From the NCBI RefSeq assembly GCF_016899755.1, contig NZ_JACJJC010000006.1:62001-126000 (forward strand): 64,000 nt of DNA. The letters are read 5' to 3'. Position numbers and translations under genes: made by a program. Of the stretch, positions 17,683 through 29,026 are shown in pieces. Within the stretch, counting starts at the first letter, position 1. The number at the start of each line of letters is the position of its first letter. The stretch comes from Sutterella massiliensis. GTDB taxonomy: Bacteria; Pseudomonadota; Gammaproteobacteria; Burkholderiales; Burkholderiaceae_F. The notes under the pieces were generated by a model. It made no database searches. It saw only the letters and a program-made list of their open reading frames with translations, and was not told the origin of the DNA.

Positions 17683-17946
17683 GCCCGACCGCAACGCACC
17701 CTAGGAGCCGCGAATAACCTCCGGCACAGCGGCAACCTTGCGAAAAATTAACCGACTGGGAAAATCTGCCGTAAAATGCGCCGCCTGCGCTTGAAAGCGG
17801 CGACCATTTTGCCGACAATTGTCGCCAAAAGGCCTGTACTCGCACACGCTGCGCCGGCATTGCCTTTTTTTGGGCGCGCGAGCAGAAAAAAAGAAGAACG
17901 CTCCGCCCGGAATCCCCGAAATCTCCCGACAGAAGGAGCCCATTCC

Positions 17947-18639
17947 GTGAATAAGAACGATTATTTCGGCGATGCCGCAGCCGACGAAGACACCCTCTTT
18001 CGCGACATTCACAAGCACATTCTTCACCAGGCCAAATCGGGCGGTCGCATCGACACGGAAACGGAACTTGCCGAGCGCTTTCACGTGACGCGCTACAAGG
18101 TTCGCAAGGCCCTCTCCATCCTCTCTCAGATGGGCATTGTCGACCGAGCGCCGAAACGCGGCATGACGGTAAACTCCCTGGGTCCGAAGAACCTCTCCTC
18201 GCAGATTCAGGTGCAGATGGACATCGCGAACTTCGACATCCGCGAATTCATCGAAGCGCGTCTTTTGATCGAAGTCGAAATCATTCCGCTCGCCATCCGC
18301 CGCATGACCCCGGCGCTCTTGGGGCGCCTCGAGGACGCGATCAACCGCATCGAAATGAGTGCCTCGAACACGGAGGAAGCCGACCGCTGGGACCGCGAAT
18401 TCCATCTGCTGCTTCTTGAAGCCTGCGGCAACCGCGTGCTGCAGGTCTTCTCCGCCGCACTTGTGACGTACTTCGAAAAGACCACGGCGCATCTGCCGCA
18501 GAACGACCCGGACTTCGTTCTCGACATGGCGCGCAAGGAGCGCGAACTCCTCGGCGCAATCAAGCGCGGCGAAGCCGAACGCGCGAAGTCGCTCCTTTCG
18601 ATGCAGCTGCGCGAACAGGTCGATCTGCTGCCGACCTAA
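17947..18639 (+). CDS. GntR-family transcriptional regulator (FadR/FCD subfamily)
   Basis: A 230-residue DNA-binding regulator: an N-terminal winged helix (ETELAERFHVTRYKVRKALS, about residues 38-57) and a C-terminal all-helical FCD ligand-binding domain (residues 85-225). The GTG at 17947 is chosen because AAGGAG (17933-17938) stands 8 nt upstream; no in-frame ATG starts nearer the domain. Neighbouring genes do not reveal the effector; FCD regulators usually sense small carboxylates. It is monocistronic, with a terminator about 40 nt after the stop. Confidence 0.88.
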   Translation: MNKNDYFGDAAADEDTLFRDIHKHILHQAKSGGRIDTETELAERFHVTRYKVRKALSILSQMGIVDRAPKRGMTVNSLGPKNLSSQIQVQMDIANFDIREFIEARLLIEVEIIPLAIRRMTPALLGRLEDAINRIEMSASNTEEADRWDREFHLLLLEACGNRVLQVFSAALVTYFEKTTAHLPQNDPDFVLDMARKERELLGAIKRGEAERAKSLLSMQLREQVDLLPT

Positions 18640-18678
18640 CGGCGTGCGCTGCCTTCACGGCACGCTAGATTTTCGATG

Positions 18679-18712
18679 GGCACCTGCCAGCTGGCGCGGT
18701 GCCTTTTCTTTT
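18679..18712 (+). terminator. Intrinsic terminator of the GntR gene
   Basis: GGCACC (18679-18684) pairs with GGTGCC (18698-18703) around an inner palindrome GCCAGCTGGC, followed by TTTTCTTTT. Confidence 0.75.
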
Positions 18713-18801
18713 GACCGTGCGAATGCGAACTCACTGCAGCGTGCAGGCCGCTTGAGGTGTGCACCGAGAGAACGAGCGGATGCATTTTCTTTCATTTTGC
18801 T

Positions 18802-18831
18802 ATTGCGAATCATTCTCAATTCGTGTACTAT
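18802..18831 (+). promoter_or_regulatory. Fur box overlapping a sigma-70 promoter
   Basis: The 19-bp ATTGCGAATCATTCTCAAT (18802-18820) is symmetric at 8 of 9 base pairs about its centre and closely resembles Fur boxes. It covers the -35 TTGCGA (18803-18808) and most of the exact 17-bp spacer before the -10 TACTAT (18826-18831). Fur-Fe(II) bound here should block transcription, so the downstream unit should be induced by iron starvation. Confidence 0.75.
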
Positions 18832-18837
18832 GCATCG

Positions 18838-19030
18838 CATGGAACTTCACCGAGCCCGACACACAAAAGAAGCAGGGGTCGCTTCTACCGGGCTCGAGGG
18901 GAAGCGGGCGGCACGAATGAACATTTGCAACGCCGCGCCGGCATCCCGCGGTCTCTCCTAACCGCTTGAAGTTTCGGGGTCTCTAAGCTTTCGGGCGGCG
19001 ATGTTTTTCACTTCGCCGCCCGCTTTCTTT
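18838..19030 (+). ncRNA. Candidate iron-regulated small RNA (or short-peptide mRNA)
   Basis: The Fur-box promoter would start transcription near 18838. A strong terminator follows at 18992-19030 (10-bp perfect stem CGGGCGGCGA/TCGCCGCCCG, then CTTTCTTT). This defines a self-contained transcript of about 190 nt between gntR and the convergent def gene. A 40-codon reading frame (ATG 18839, stop 18961) spans it, but it begins almost at the predicted 5' end with no Shine-Dalgarno, and its product (MELHRARHTKEAG...) matches nothing I recognise, including HemP. A RyhB-like regulatory RNA is the simplest reading; a leaderless small protein is the alternative. Confidence 0.55.
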
Positions 19031-19065
19031 GCGGTTTTCGCCCTGCCAGCACCAATCGCAACTTC

Positions 19066-19587
19066 TCAACCTTTCGGGAAGAGCGCTTCGACAAAGCCGA
19101 AGCGGTGCCAGTCTCGAATGCGTGCCGGATAGAGGATTCCGTCGAGGTGGTCGTACTCGTGCGCGACGACGCGCGCGTGATAGCCCTCGGCCGTGCGCTC
19201 GAGGGGCTCGCCCTCGATGGTTCGTCCCCAATAGCGAATCTTGGTCGGGCGCGGCACGACGCCGCGCAGTCCCGGCAGCGACAGGCAGCCTTCCCAATCG
19301 TCTTCCACGGTTTCGCCGAGGACTTCAATCCCCGGATTGACAAGCACAGTCTGCGGCACGAGAAAGGAGTCGGGTTCGGTGAGCTTGTGCGGCAGACCGA
19401 AAGCGATGACGCGAAGCGAGACGCCGATCTGCGGCGCCGCGAGGCCGATGCCGCCGCGCTCGGCGAGCGTATCCCAGAGGTCGGCCGCAAGCGCTCGGAG
19501 CTTTTCCGTGCCGAAGAGGTGTTCGGGCAGCGGCAGCGCAGCCTGCGCCAAAACGGGAGCACCCATGCGAAGCACTTCGCGAACCAT
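19066..19587 (-). CDS. def: Peptide deformylase
   Basis: Removes the formyl group from nascent polypeptides. A protein of 173 residues with all three metal/active-site motifs: GIGLAAPQIG (residues 46-55), EGCLS with metal ligand Cys101, and HEYDHLDG with His143, Glu144 and His147. A functional enzyme is expected. It stands alone rather than with fmt, as secondary def copies often do, and is transcribed after the phosphorylase gene on the same strand. Confidence 0.95.
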   Translation of the reverse strand: MVREVLRMGAPVLAQAALPLPEHLFGTEKLRALAADLWDTLAERGGIGLAAPQIGVSLRVIAFGLPHKLTEPDSFLVPQTVLVNPGIEVLGETVEDDWEGCLSLPGLRGVVPRPTKIRYWGRTIEGEPLERTAEGYHARVVAHEYDHLDGILYPARIRDWHRFGFVEALFPKG

Positions 19588-19680
19588 TTTTTTCTTTCCT
19601 CTCGAACAACGAAAGAGTCCGCCGTCGCGCGAGCGCCATCCGCCGCTCGGGGTCTCCGGCAGACAAAGTCGCGGCGCGCT

Positions 19681-20415
19681 TTAGTCGAGCGAAGCCTTCA
19701 CGACTTCAACGACGCCGAGAACGGCCTTTTCAACGACGTCCGCAAGCGACTCGAAGTCGATTTTTTCGGCCGAGTCGCCGATGCCGGCCGCATGATTGAC
19801 GCTCACGCAGATCCCCGCGTAAGGGAGTGCGAGTTCGCGCGCAAGCGCGGCTTCCGGGTAGAGCGTCATGCCGATCATGTCGGCGCCGTCGCGGCGCATG
19901 CGCTCGACTTCAGCGGCCGTCTCGAGGCGCGGCCCCTGCGTGCACGCGTAGACGCCGCGCTTAAAAACGGGTACGCCGATGCGATCGGCCGCCGCAATGA
20001 GGCGCGCCGAAAGCGCACGGTCAAAGGGGTGCGTGAAGTCGACATGCTTCACGCCCGCTTCGGGCGAATCGTAGTAGGTTACCTCGCGCCCCCAGGTGTA
20101 GTCGATCAGCTGATCGGGCACGGCAATGCCGCCCGGACCGAGCTCGGGCGCGATCCCGCCCACGGTGCCGACGGCGATGACGCCTTCGACGCCGCACTTT
20201 TTAAGTGCCCAGAGGTTGGCGCGCGAAGGCACGCGGTGCGGCGCATATTCGTGCTTTCTGCCGTGCCGGCGCAGAAAGGCAACCCGCTTGCCGCCCAAAA
20301 GTCCGAAAACGATGGGGGCCGATGTGTCGCCGTAAGGCGTTGTGACCACCACCTCTTCGCGGTCCGTAATAACGTCGTCGCTCGTGAAGCCCGAGCCGCC
20401 GATGAGTGCGTACAT
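19681..20415 (-). CDS. S-methyl-5'-thioinosine (or thioadenosine) phosphorylase
   Basis: A PNP/MTAP-family nucleoside phosphorylase of 244 residues that cleaves methylthio-nucleosides from polyamine or SAM metabolism with phosphate. Visible features are the N-terminal IGGSGF phosphate loop, RRHGRKHEYAPHRV, a conserved TVGGIAP stretch, the QGPRLETAAE substrate motif and GMTLYPEAALARELALPYA. The last is closest to the methylthioinosine-specific proteobacterial branch rather than human-type MTAP, so MTIP is preferred; specificity needs assay. It lies between ligA and def on the same strand. Confidence 0.85.
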   Translation of the reverse strand: MYALIGGSGFTSDDVITDREEVVVTTPYGDTSAPIVFGLLGGKRVAFLRRHGRKHEYAPHRVPSRANLWALKKCGVEGVIAVGTVGGIAPELGPGGIAVPDQLIDYTWGREVTYYDSPEAGVKHVDFTHPFDRALSARLIAAADRIGVPVFKRGVYACTQGPRLETAAEVERMRRDGADMIGMTLYPEAALARELALPYAGICVSVNHAAGIGDSAEKIDFESLADVVEKAVLGVVEVVKASLD

Positions 20416-20447
20416 AGTGCGTCCGAAATGGTTTGATAAAGCGCGTG

Positions 20448-22715
<2,268 letters not shown>

Positions 22716-22838
22716 TCATCGGTCGGAGGCGGTGCGCAGCGATCCCGCCCAATTTATGCGTCTCACGCCCAAAAACGACAATTGCGCAAAGAAAAAAAAG
22801 CATAGGAAACCCACGCAAACACGTTTTGCCAACCAATG

Positions 22839-22898
22839 AAAAGCGGCTCGCGCGCTTGTCGCCGCATTTGCTGCAGACGACCGGCGTGAGCCGCTTTT
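22839..22898. terminator. Inverted repeat between zipA and ligA (possible bidirectional terminator)
   Basis: AAAAGCGGCTC (22839-22849) and GAGCCGCTTTT (22888-22898) form a perfect 11-bp stem with a 38-nt loop, ending in four Ts on either strand. It would partly terminate zipA transcripts before ligA. A short open frame through it (22690-22917, minus) has no support. Confidence 0.4.
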
Positions 22899-22951
22899 CC
22901 CCGAACAGTCCGATCAAAGCGGAGCCGTCGAGTCACCTGTTTGCCGACCGG

Positions 22952-24175
22952 TCAGGCGCCGCGCGCAAAGAGGAGCTTCGCGCGCTCGGAACCGGCTTCG
23001 GCACCGTTTTCGGCCATGAGCGCCGTGCGGTGCTGGATCGCTTCTTCAATGAGAAGCGCGCCGCCCGCATCGATCGCGTTGTGCGACTGATCGACCCAGG
23101 CGCAGTGGAGCGCGTTGGCGATGTGGTTGGCCATCGCAAAGAAGAGCCGCAAGTCGCCGCGCTCGATACTCGAGACGGGAACGTCGTAGGCAAGAACAAG
23201 GCACTTCGTGCCTTCGTCGCCGAAAGCGAGGCGCAGAATCGGATCGTGGTCCGAAGCGCTCACGCGGTATTCCCAGCACCCCGTGGCGGCCTTGAAGCCC
23301 GCGCTCGTTGCGACGCGGTCAACGCCTTCGACCGTGAGCGGCGCTTCCGGATCGATCGGCTCGATCAGCACCTCGACGGTCGTGTCGAAGTATTCGACAA
23401 ACTGCTTGAGCTTTTCGGAGCGCTGCACGGCCTGCGCGGGTTCGAGCTGACGGCGAACCACCACGTCTTCGCTCTGCGCGGCCGACTGCTCGAGCACCTG
23501 ATAGAAAGCCGACGCCTTGATGTCATCGAGCTTCGCGGTACGGTTGGCCAGAACGAGCGAAGCGACGACGTGCTTCGCGGGCGACGTCAGCGCGTCGGCT
23601 TCGTAATAAAGCCCGTCGCGCACGCTCTGCGCCCAGCAGCGAACGAGAAGCGGCAGTCCCAAGCGATTGATTTCGCGCGCGAGGCTCTCGACGCCGCCGA
23701 GAACGAACTGCTGGCCTTCCTTGGGCGAGATTTCGAGCACCCATTCGATGCCCGGATCCACGGGCGGATAGGTGTAGGCATCGGTCGGCGGCTCGTCGTC
23801 GGCCGCTTCGAGCTTTTCCTTGACGCGGGCGGCCTCTTCGGCCTTCTGCTTCTTTTCGGCTTCGAGCGCCTTGTAGATGGGCGGATCCTCGGTCGGGACG
23901 ATCGTTTCGGGCTCGGGCACCGCCTCGGCCTGCGCGACTTTGGCCTGCAGCGTCTCGTCCACCGACGCGGCTATCTGAGCGGAAGGCTGGAACTCCGGCT
24001 CGACGTGCGCATTTTCTTCGCGCTCGTTCGACGCAAGCACGTCCTTGGCGGGCTCGACGCGGCGCAGTCGGTTCGAGCTGCTCGCCGCGCGCTCTTCGCG
24101 CTTGGAGCGCCAATAAAGAAGGCCGATGATAACCAGGGCGGCCAAAACAGAAATGATGATGGTCTCGTACTGCAT
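22952..24175 (-). CDS. zipA: Cell division protein ZipA-like
   Basis: Membrane tether for FtsZ at the division site. It has 407 residues: a short periplasmic N-terminus, one transmembrane helix (about 5-22, IIISVLAALVIIGLLYW), a basic patch (RSKREER), a long acidic/Ala/Glu/Pro-rich linker, then a folded C-terminal domain from about residue 140 (PGIEWVLEISPKEG...) resembling the FtsZ-binding domain. In Burkholderiales zipA lies between smc and ligA; here ligA follows, but smc is 8.4 kb away on the far side of the redox island. Confidence 0.85.
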   Translation of the reverse strand: MQYETIIISVLAALVIIGLLYWRSKREERAASSSNRLRRVEPAKDVLASNEREENAHVEPEFQPSAQIAASVDETLQAKVAQAEAVPEPETIVPTEDPPIYKALEAEKKQKAEEAARVKEKLEAADDEPPTDAYTYPPVDPGIEWVLEISPKEGQQFVLGGVESLAREINRLGLPLLVRCWAQSVRDGLYYEADALTSPAKHVVASLVLANRTAKLDDIKASAFYQVLEQSAAQSEDVVVRRQLEPAQAVQRSEKLKQFVEYFDTTVEVLIEPIDPEAPLTVEGVDRVATSAGFKAATGCWEYRVSASDHDPILRLAFGDEGTKCLVLAYDVPVSSIERGDLRLFFAMANHIANALHCAWVDQSHNAIDAGGALLIEEAIQHRTALMAENGAEAGSERAKLLFARGA

Positions 24176-24370
24176 GGGTTAATGAAGCCCGAAAAAGAGA
24201 TACTCCGAATCAAGGAATTCTACGCGCGATGCGCCGAGTTCGTTTGCTCTCGCGCCCTCCGCGGACAAACGGGCGCTTGCGCTGTCGCCGTGCGGAAGAC
24301 GCGCGTGCAAGGCGCTTCTTGAGAAACCGTCCCTTGGCGGCGCACCCTGCCGCTTTCTACCGTCAAGAAA

Positions 24371-24388
24371 TACCCCCGCCGGCGGGTA
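24371..24388. promoter_or_regulatory. Palindromic site 1 upstream of the sensor kinase
   Basis: TACCCCCGCCGGCGGGTA, 18 bp, with inverted ends TACCC/GGGTA. It shares 13 of 18 positions with the site at 29009-29026. It lies in the 24176-24424 gap between the divergent zipA and kinase genes, which otherwise holds no gene. Candidate binding site of the response regulator encoded at 26594, allowing autoregulation. Confidence 0.5.
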
Positions 24389-24424
24389 GTCGGAAAGCCT
24401 CTCTTGAGCATGCGGAGGCCGTGC

Positions 24425-26551
24425 ATGCTGTTTTCATGCAGAATTATGTTTTCGGACGAGGGATCGGCCGCCCGCCGGCAGCGCGTATCCCTAAAAACAC
24501 AACCCGCAAACGCAAGCGGCGACAACGAGCCCGCGCCAAGTACGTCGACCATGACAGGACGAAAAAAGTCTTTCGCCCATATGCGCTCGGCACGATCGAA
24601 TGCCGATCGTGCCGCGAGTCCTTGTTCGCACGCTCGACTCCGTCGGCCCTTGGCGTACTTTCACCGCCGTTTCTTCTGTGCTGCCGGCTGTGCGCTCGTC
24701 ACGCTTCTCTCGGCGCCGACCGCTGCAGAGGCCGTACAAACGCCCGCCGCAGCGCCCGAGCCCGTCATGCAGTCGCTCGTGATCGGCGTCGTCGATGCGC
24801 TCGAGTCCGACTTCTACGCGAGTACGATCGAACCTGCGCTCGAGGCGATTCGCCGAGAGTTTCCCGAGGCTGATCCGCAGCTCAAGCGCATGTCCTCGCT
24901 TACGCTCACGAGCGATATCGGCCGGCTGCGCCCCGATCTCGTGATCATGCCGGCGGGCGACTTCGGCCAAATTTTCGAAGAGATCGGCGCGCACCCGATC
25001 GCCACGCGCAAAACCGTCTGGGCTCGTTCGTCCGCAGCCTCGGTCGGTGCAGCGTTTGTCGTGCGCGCAGACCGCGCCGAGCTTTCGACCATTGAAAGCC
25101 TCCAGGGACTGCGCGCCGCCGCGACGACGCCGAGAGCGATCGACGGGTGGCTTGCCGCACGGATGGCTTTGCGCGAAGCCGGGTTCGAAAGCCTCCAATT
25201 TTTCAGCCGCGTCGACTTCCTTTCTTTTGGCATGCCGGACGTCTTCGAGACCGTTCTCACGGGGGCAGCAGACGTCGGCATCGTGCCCGCGTGCGCGCTC
25301 GAACAAGCCGAATCGATCGGCCTCCTCGCCCCGGGACGCCTCAAAGTCGTCGCCGAGCGCACGGAGGGCGAGATTGCCTGCCGCTATTCGACGCCCCTTT
25401 ACCCCGATTTGATTGCGGGCGTTCTCCCCTGGACGCCGCCCGAGATCTCGAGACGCCTCACGCTCGCGCTCCTCTCACGCGCGGCCGAACCCGGACGTCA
25501 CGCCTGGATGGGCACGAGCGACCTGCGCGGCATCCAGACGCTTTTCCGGGAGCTGCGGCTCGGCCCCTGGGCATACCTCGCGAGCTGGCGGCCCGCCGAC
25601 ATCTGGCGGCGCTTTCAGTGGGAGATCCTCGCAGGCTTGGGCGCTCTCCTTCTCTTGCTTCTCTCCGAAATCCGCCTCTCGCGTCTCGTTGACCGACGCA
25701 CGGCCGAGCTGCGCCAAGCGATGAAAACGCAAAGCGAACTCGAAGCGCGCGCTGCCGGCATGCGCGAGCGCGTCGCCGAACTCGAGCGCATGGGCGCCGT
25801 GAGTCAGCTTTGCGCCATGATCGCGCACGAATTGAAGCAGCCGATCGGATCGGTGCGCAACTACATGACGATCATCCGCCTGCGGCTTGCCGCCTCGGGC
25901 GACTCGGACCTCGAGCAGGATCCCGTCCTCGCGCAGGCGCTCGCGGGCGCGGAAAAGGAGTCGCTGCGCATTGCGCAGATCATCGACCGCGTACGCGGCT
26001 ACGCGAAGAAAAAGCGCCGTGAAGCGGTTCGGCTCGATTTGCGGCGGTCGCTCGCGACGGCACTTGAAAACGCGAAGCGATCGGCCGAAAAGTACCGAGC
26101 CCGCGTCGAATTCGTGCAGACGACCGCTGAAGTGCCGCTCGTGATCGAAGGCGACCCGCTTGAAATTGAGCTGCTGATGCTCAACATTCTCAAGAACGCC
26201 GCGGCTGCGGCCGCCGAGATCGCCCCCGAGGAAACGCCGCACGTTGCCGTTCGACTGCAGCCAACGGCTGCGAACGACAATAACGCGACAATCGTTTTCG
26301 AAGTGCTCGACAACGGCCCGGCGATCGACGAAAAAGCGTTCGAGCGCATGAAGCACGTGAGCGAAAGCGTCAAGGAGGACGGCCTCGGACTCGGGCTCGC
26401 CATCGTGCGGCACATCGTCGACGAGCACGGCGCAAAGCTCGAAATCGAACGGCGCTCGCCCCACGGACTCGCCGTGCGCGTGGTCTTCGACGCCCTTGAA
26501 GGCGACGAGCCAGTCGAAGCGGCGCCGAAAGCCGGCGCAAAAGACCATTAG
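24425..26551 (+). CDS. TtrS-like sensor histidine kinase with PhnD-type periplasmic domain
   Basis: Membrane sensor kinase, 708 residues from this start. A signal/anchor region (RRFFCAAGCALVTLLSA) is followed by a periplasmic PhnD/substrate-binding-like domain (about 120-355), a transmembrane helix (EILAGLGALLLLLLSEI), a coiled coil, the phospho-acceptor box MIAHELKQPIG with His468, and a HATPase domain (N box MLNILKNAAAAAAE, G boxes GLGLGLAI). Architecture matches TtrS, the tetrathionate sensor, but neighbouring targets are flavin reductases, so the ligand is probably another acceptor. The start is uncertain: ATG 24425 has GGAGG six nt upstream; 24551 and 24581 give shorter N-termini without a Shine-Dalgarno. 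Confidence 0.85.
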   Translation: MLFSCRIMFSDEGSAARRQRVSLKTQPANASGDNEPAPSTSTMTGRKKSFAHMRSARSNADRAASPCSHARLRRPLAYFHRRFFCAAGCALVTLLSAPTAAEAVQTPAAAPEPVMQSLVIGVVDALESDFYASTIEPALEAIRREFPEADPQLKRMSSLTLTSDIGRLRPDLVIMPAGDFGQIFEEIGAHPIATRKTVWARSSAASVGAAFVVRADRAELSTIESLQGLRAAATTPRAIDGWLAARMALREAGFESLQFFSRVDFLSFGMPDVFETVLTGAADVGIVPACALEQAESIGLLAPGRLKVVAERTEGEIACRYSTPLYPDLIAGVLPWTPPEISRRLTLALLSRAAEPGRHAWMGTSDLRGIQTLFRELRLGPWAYLASWRPADIWRRFQWEILAGLGALLLLLLSEIRLSRLVDRRTAELRQAMKTQSELEARAAGMRERVAELERMGAVSQLCAMIAHELKQPIGSVRNYMTIIRLRLAASGDSDLEQDPVLAQALAGAEKESLRIAQIIDRVRGYAKKKRREAVRLDLRRSLATALENAKRSAEKYRARVEFVQTTAEVPLVIEGDPLEIELLMLNILKNAAAAAAEIAPEETPHVAVRLQPTAANDNNATIVFEVLDNGPAIDEKAFERMKHVSESVKEDGLGLGLAIVRHIVDEHGAKLEIERRSPHGLAVRVVFDALEGDEPVEAAPKAGAKDH

Positions 26552-26593
26552 CAAAAGACCCTCACGCAGACCTACACCACAAGGACCACAGCC

Positions 26594-27223
26594 ATGCAGA
26601 AACCCATCATTCGACTTGTTGACGACGACGAAGCGCTCGCCGACTCGTTCGAGCTCCTACTCAAGACGATGGGCTGGGACGTTGCCAAATACGCGAGCGG
26701 CAAGACCTTTCTCGCCGAGGACGATCTCTCGGCACCGGGCTGCATCGTGCTCGACGTGCGCATGCCCGACATGACGGGGCTCGAGGTGCAGCTCGAGCTC
26801 GAAAAGCGCGGCGTGAAGCTGCCGATCCTCTTTCTATCGGCGCACGGCAACATCGCCATGGCCGTGCACGCCGTCCGCCACGGGGCAACGGACTTTCTCG
26901 AAAAACCCGTCGACCCGATGGTGTTTCTGCAGAAGGTTTCGCAGGCGGTCACGGCCGCGATGGCGGCCGAAGCCGCACGCGCAAAGACTTCGAACGAACT
27001 CGGACGCTTTGAGGCGCTCACGCCGCGCGAGCGCGAAGTGGTGCTCGCCGTTCTCGAGAATCACCCGAACAAGGTGATCGCGCGCGAGCTCGGACTCGAA
27101 GTGAGCACGGTCAAGATGCACCGAGCGAACGCCTTTGCGAAGCTCGGCGTGCACTCGCCCGCCGAACTCATTCGCCTCGCTTACGAATCGGGCTTCAGCG
27201 TCAAGAAGGACGACGCGCCATGA
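26594..27223 (+). CDS. TtrR/FixJ-type response regulator
   Basis: A two-domain regulator of 209 residues. The receiver domain has the acidic pair Asp11/Asp12, phospho-acceptor Asp54 (VLDVRMPDMTG), Ser82 and Lys104 (LEKPVDP), all canonical. The LuxR-type helix-turn-helix is at 145-205 (LTPREREVVLAVLENHPNKV...VKMHRANAFAKLGV). It follows its kinase by 42 bp, and its stop overlaps the start of the flavin reductase by 4 nt, so the three are probably co-transcribed. It is the obvious candidate to bind the three TACC-type palindromes in this cluster. Confidence 0.93.
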   Translation: MQKPIIRLVDDDEALADSFELLLKTMGWDVAKYASGKTFLAEDDLSAPGCIVLDVRMPDMTGLEVQLELEKRGVKLPILFLSAHGNIAMAVHAVRHGATDFLEKPVDPMVFLQKVSQAVTAAMAAEAARAKTSNELGRFEALTPREREVVLAVLENHPNKVIARELGLEVSTVKMHRANAFAKLGVHSPAELIRLAYESGFSVKKDDAP

Positions 27224-28887
27224 CGAACGCCGCGCGCAGAGCGCTCTTTTTGCGCGTCACGCGTCTTTCGGCGTTGGCGGGCGCCGCAAGAATGCTCCCG
27301 GTGCTGCCGCTTCTGAGTGCGCCCCTTGCCTCGGCAGCTGACGAAACGCCGATTGACGTCCTTATCGCGGGTTCGGGTCTCGCAGGACTCGCCGCCGCCG
27401 TTGCCGCACGCGAATCGGGTGCGCGCCGCGTTGTGGTGCTCGAAAAGCTCCCGGTCGCGGGCGGACACGGACTCGTTTCATCCGGCTCCTTTGCGGCGGC
27501 GCTCCCTGACGCGCGGGACGCCACCGAAGAGGCGACTGCCGCGCAGAGGCGCCTCGAAACGCTCGAAGCCGTCGTCGCGGCCGAACTCTCGGCCTATCGT
27601 CCGAGCGATGCGGCGGTCGAATCCTTCTACCGCGACATGCTGGAAGCGGGCGGCGACACGGTGAAGCCCGAGCTTGCACGAAAGGTCGCGCGAGAGAGCT
27701 GGGACGCGCTCTGCTGGCTCGCGGCGCTCGGCGTCGATTGGTCGCCCGAAGTCTTTCAGGCGGTGGGCTCGCCCGCACGGCGCAACGTATCGACAGGCTC
27801 CTCGCAGGCCGGACTCGACTACGTGCGCGCGCTCATGCGGCGCGCACGCGCCTTGGGTGTCGAAATCCGCTTTGAAACGGAAGCGCTCGAGATCGTTCGG
27901 ACGCCCGACGGCCGTGCGGCGGGCCTCAAGATGCGGCAGCAATCGGTACTGAACCCTACGACAGCAGACGAAGCGAACACACCCGATCCAAGCACGCAGC
28001 GCCTCGCTCACGCGATGAGCGAACCGAACGCGGCCGAACGAGAAAAGAGAGCCCCGGAGAACGTCCGCATCATCCCCGCGCGCGCCGTCGTGCTCGCCAC
28101 GGGCGGCTTCGGCGCGAATTTGGCGATGCGTCGGCGCTTTGCGCCGGATGTGCCCGCTCGGTTTGCAACCACTGCGAACCCCACGGGCAACATGTTCGAC
28201 GGCGCGACGGGCGACGGCATCCGCATGGCCGAAGCGCTCGGCGCCGGCTTGATCGGCATGGCCGACATTCAGATCATGCCGTACTCGGGGGGCCGGCTTC
28301 TCAACTTTGTCGGCGGCGAGATCTGGCTCAACGCAGAGGGGCGGCGCTTCGCGCGTACGGGCCTTCTCTTTCGGGAGCTGCGCGGCGAAATTCTCAAGCA
28401 GCCCGAAGGCATCATGTGGGCGCTCTCCGACAGCTCGACACCCAAAGGGGCCACGCTCGGCACGAAGCTCGACCAAGGCATCGTGCAGCGAGCCAATTCG
28501 CTTGAAGAAGCCGCGTTCGGCATGAAGATGCGTGCCGACGTACTCAAGCAGACGATCGACGACTGGAACCGCGCGGTCGACCGCGGCTGGGACGACGTCT
28601 TTAACGTCCCCCTGATCGGCACGCGCATTGAGGAGCCGCCGTTCTACTACGGGCTCGAGCGCTTTTCCGTGCACTACACCTCGGGCGGCATTGAAATCGA
28701 CACCCGGGCAGCCGTGCTCGACCGTTCGGGCCGCCCGATCGAGGGACTCTTCGCAGCGGGCGAAACCACGGGCGGCGTGCACGGACACGACCGCATCGGC
28801 GGCGCGTCGATCACCGACTGCATCGTCTTCGGGCGCACCGCCGGCCGATCGGCCGCACATTTTGCGATGCGCAATACCGACCGCTGA
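27220..28887 (+). CDS. Exported FAD-dependent reductase (fumarate reductase/UrdA-like flavoprotein)
   Basis: A periplasmic flavoprotein of 555 residues, FAD_binding_2 family (flavocytochrome c, urocanate reductase, 3-oxosteroid dehydrogenase). The N-terminus has a twin-Arg-containing signal (ARRALFLR, hydrophobic stretch, PLASA). FAD-binding motif VLIAGSGLAGLAAAVAAR and C-terminal GLFAAGETTGGVHGHDRIGG are clear. There is no haem domain and no FMN-binding domain, so electrons must come from a partner such as the tetrahaem protein at 29193. Around the position of the fumarate reductase catalytic Arg the sequence reads RRFARTGLLFRELRG, so substrate specificity is not assignable. An insertion of about 40 residues (240-280) splits the FAD domain. 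Co-transcribed with the two-component genes. Confidence 0.88.
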   Translation: MTNAARRALFLRVTRLSALAGAARMLPVLPLLSAPLASAADETPIDVLIAGSGLAGLAAAVAARESGARRVVVLEKLPVAGGHGLVSSGSFAAALPDARDATEEATAAQRRLETLEAVVAAELSAYRPSDAAVESFYRDMLEAGGDTVKPELARKVARESWDALCWLAALGVDWSPEVFQAVGSPARRNVSTGSSQAGLDYVRALMRRARALGVEIRFETEALEIVRTPDGRAAGLKMRQQSVLNPTTADEANTPDPSTQRLAHAMSEPNAAEREKRAPENVRIIPARAVVLATGGFGANLAMRRRFAPDVPARFATTANPTGNMFDGATGDGIRMAEALGAGLIGMADIQIMPYSGGRLLNFVGGEIWLNAEGRRFARTGLLFRELRGEILKQPEGIMWALSDSSTPKGATLGTKLDQGIVQRANSLEEAAFGMKMRADVLKQTIDDWNRAVDRGWDDVFNVPLIGTRIEEPPFYYGLERFSVHYTSGGIEIDTRAAVLDRSGRPIEGLFAAGETTGGVHGHDRIGGASITDCIVFGRTAGRSAAHFAMRNTDR

Positions 28888-29008
28888 GGTCGCCCTGCGC
28901 CCGACGCTTCGGGCACTTTGGCCGCAAGTCCGTCACTGAGCGCCCTGACGCAGCCGCGCACGGATCACCGAACTATGCGTCGTGCGGGATTCACTCACAG
29001 CTCACGAA

Positions 29009-29026
29009 TACCGCCCGCGGGCGGTA
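29009..29026. promoter_or_regulatory. Palindromic site 2 upstream of the tetrahaem/flavoprotein operon
   Basis: TACCGCCCGCGGGCGGTA, a perfect 18-bp palindrome (symmetry extends two bases further each way, 29007-29028). It lies 166 bp upstream of the tetrahaem cytochrome start, in the 28888-29192 gap that contains no gene. Confidence 0.65.

Noticed and set aside
18839..18961. HemP-like haemin uptake peptide downstream of the Fur box
   Set aside because: The position would fit, but the 40-residue translation lacks the HemP pattern (a conserved central Gly-Arg-Glu region and a C-terminal LxLTxxGKLIL-like end).
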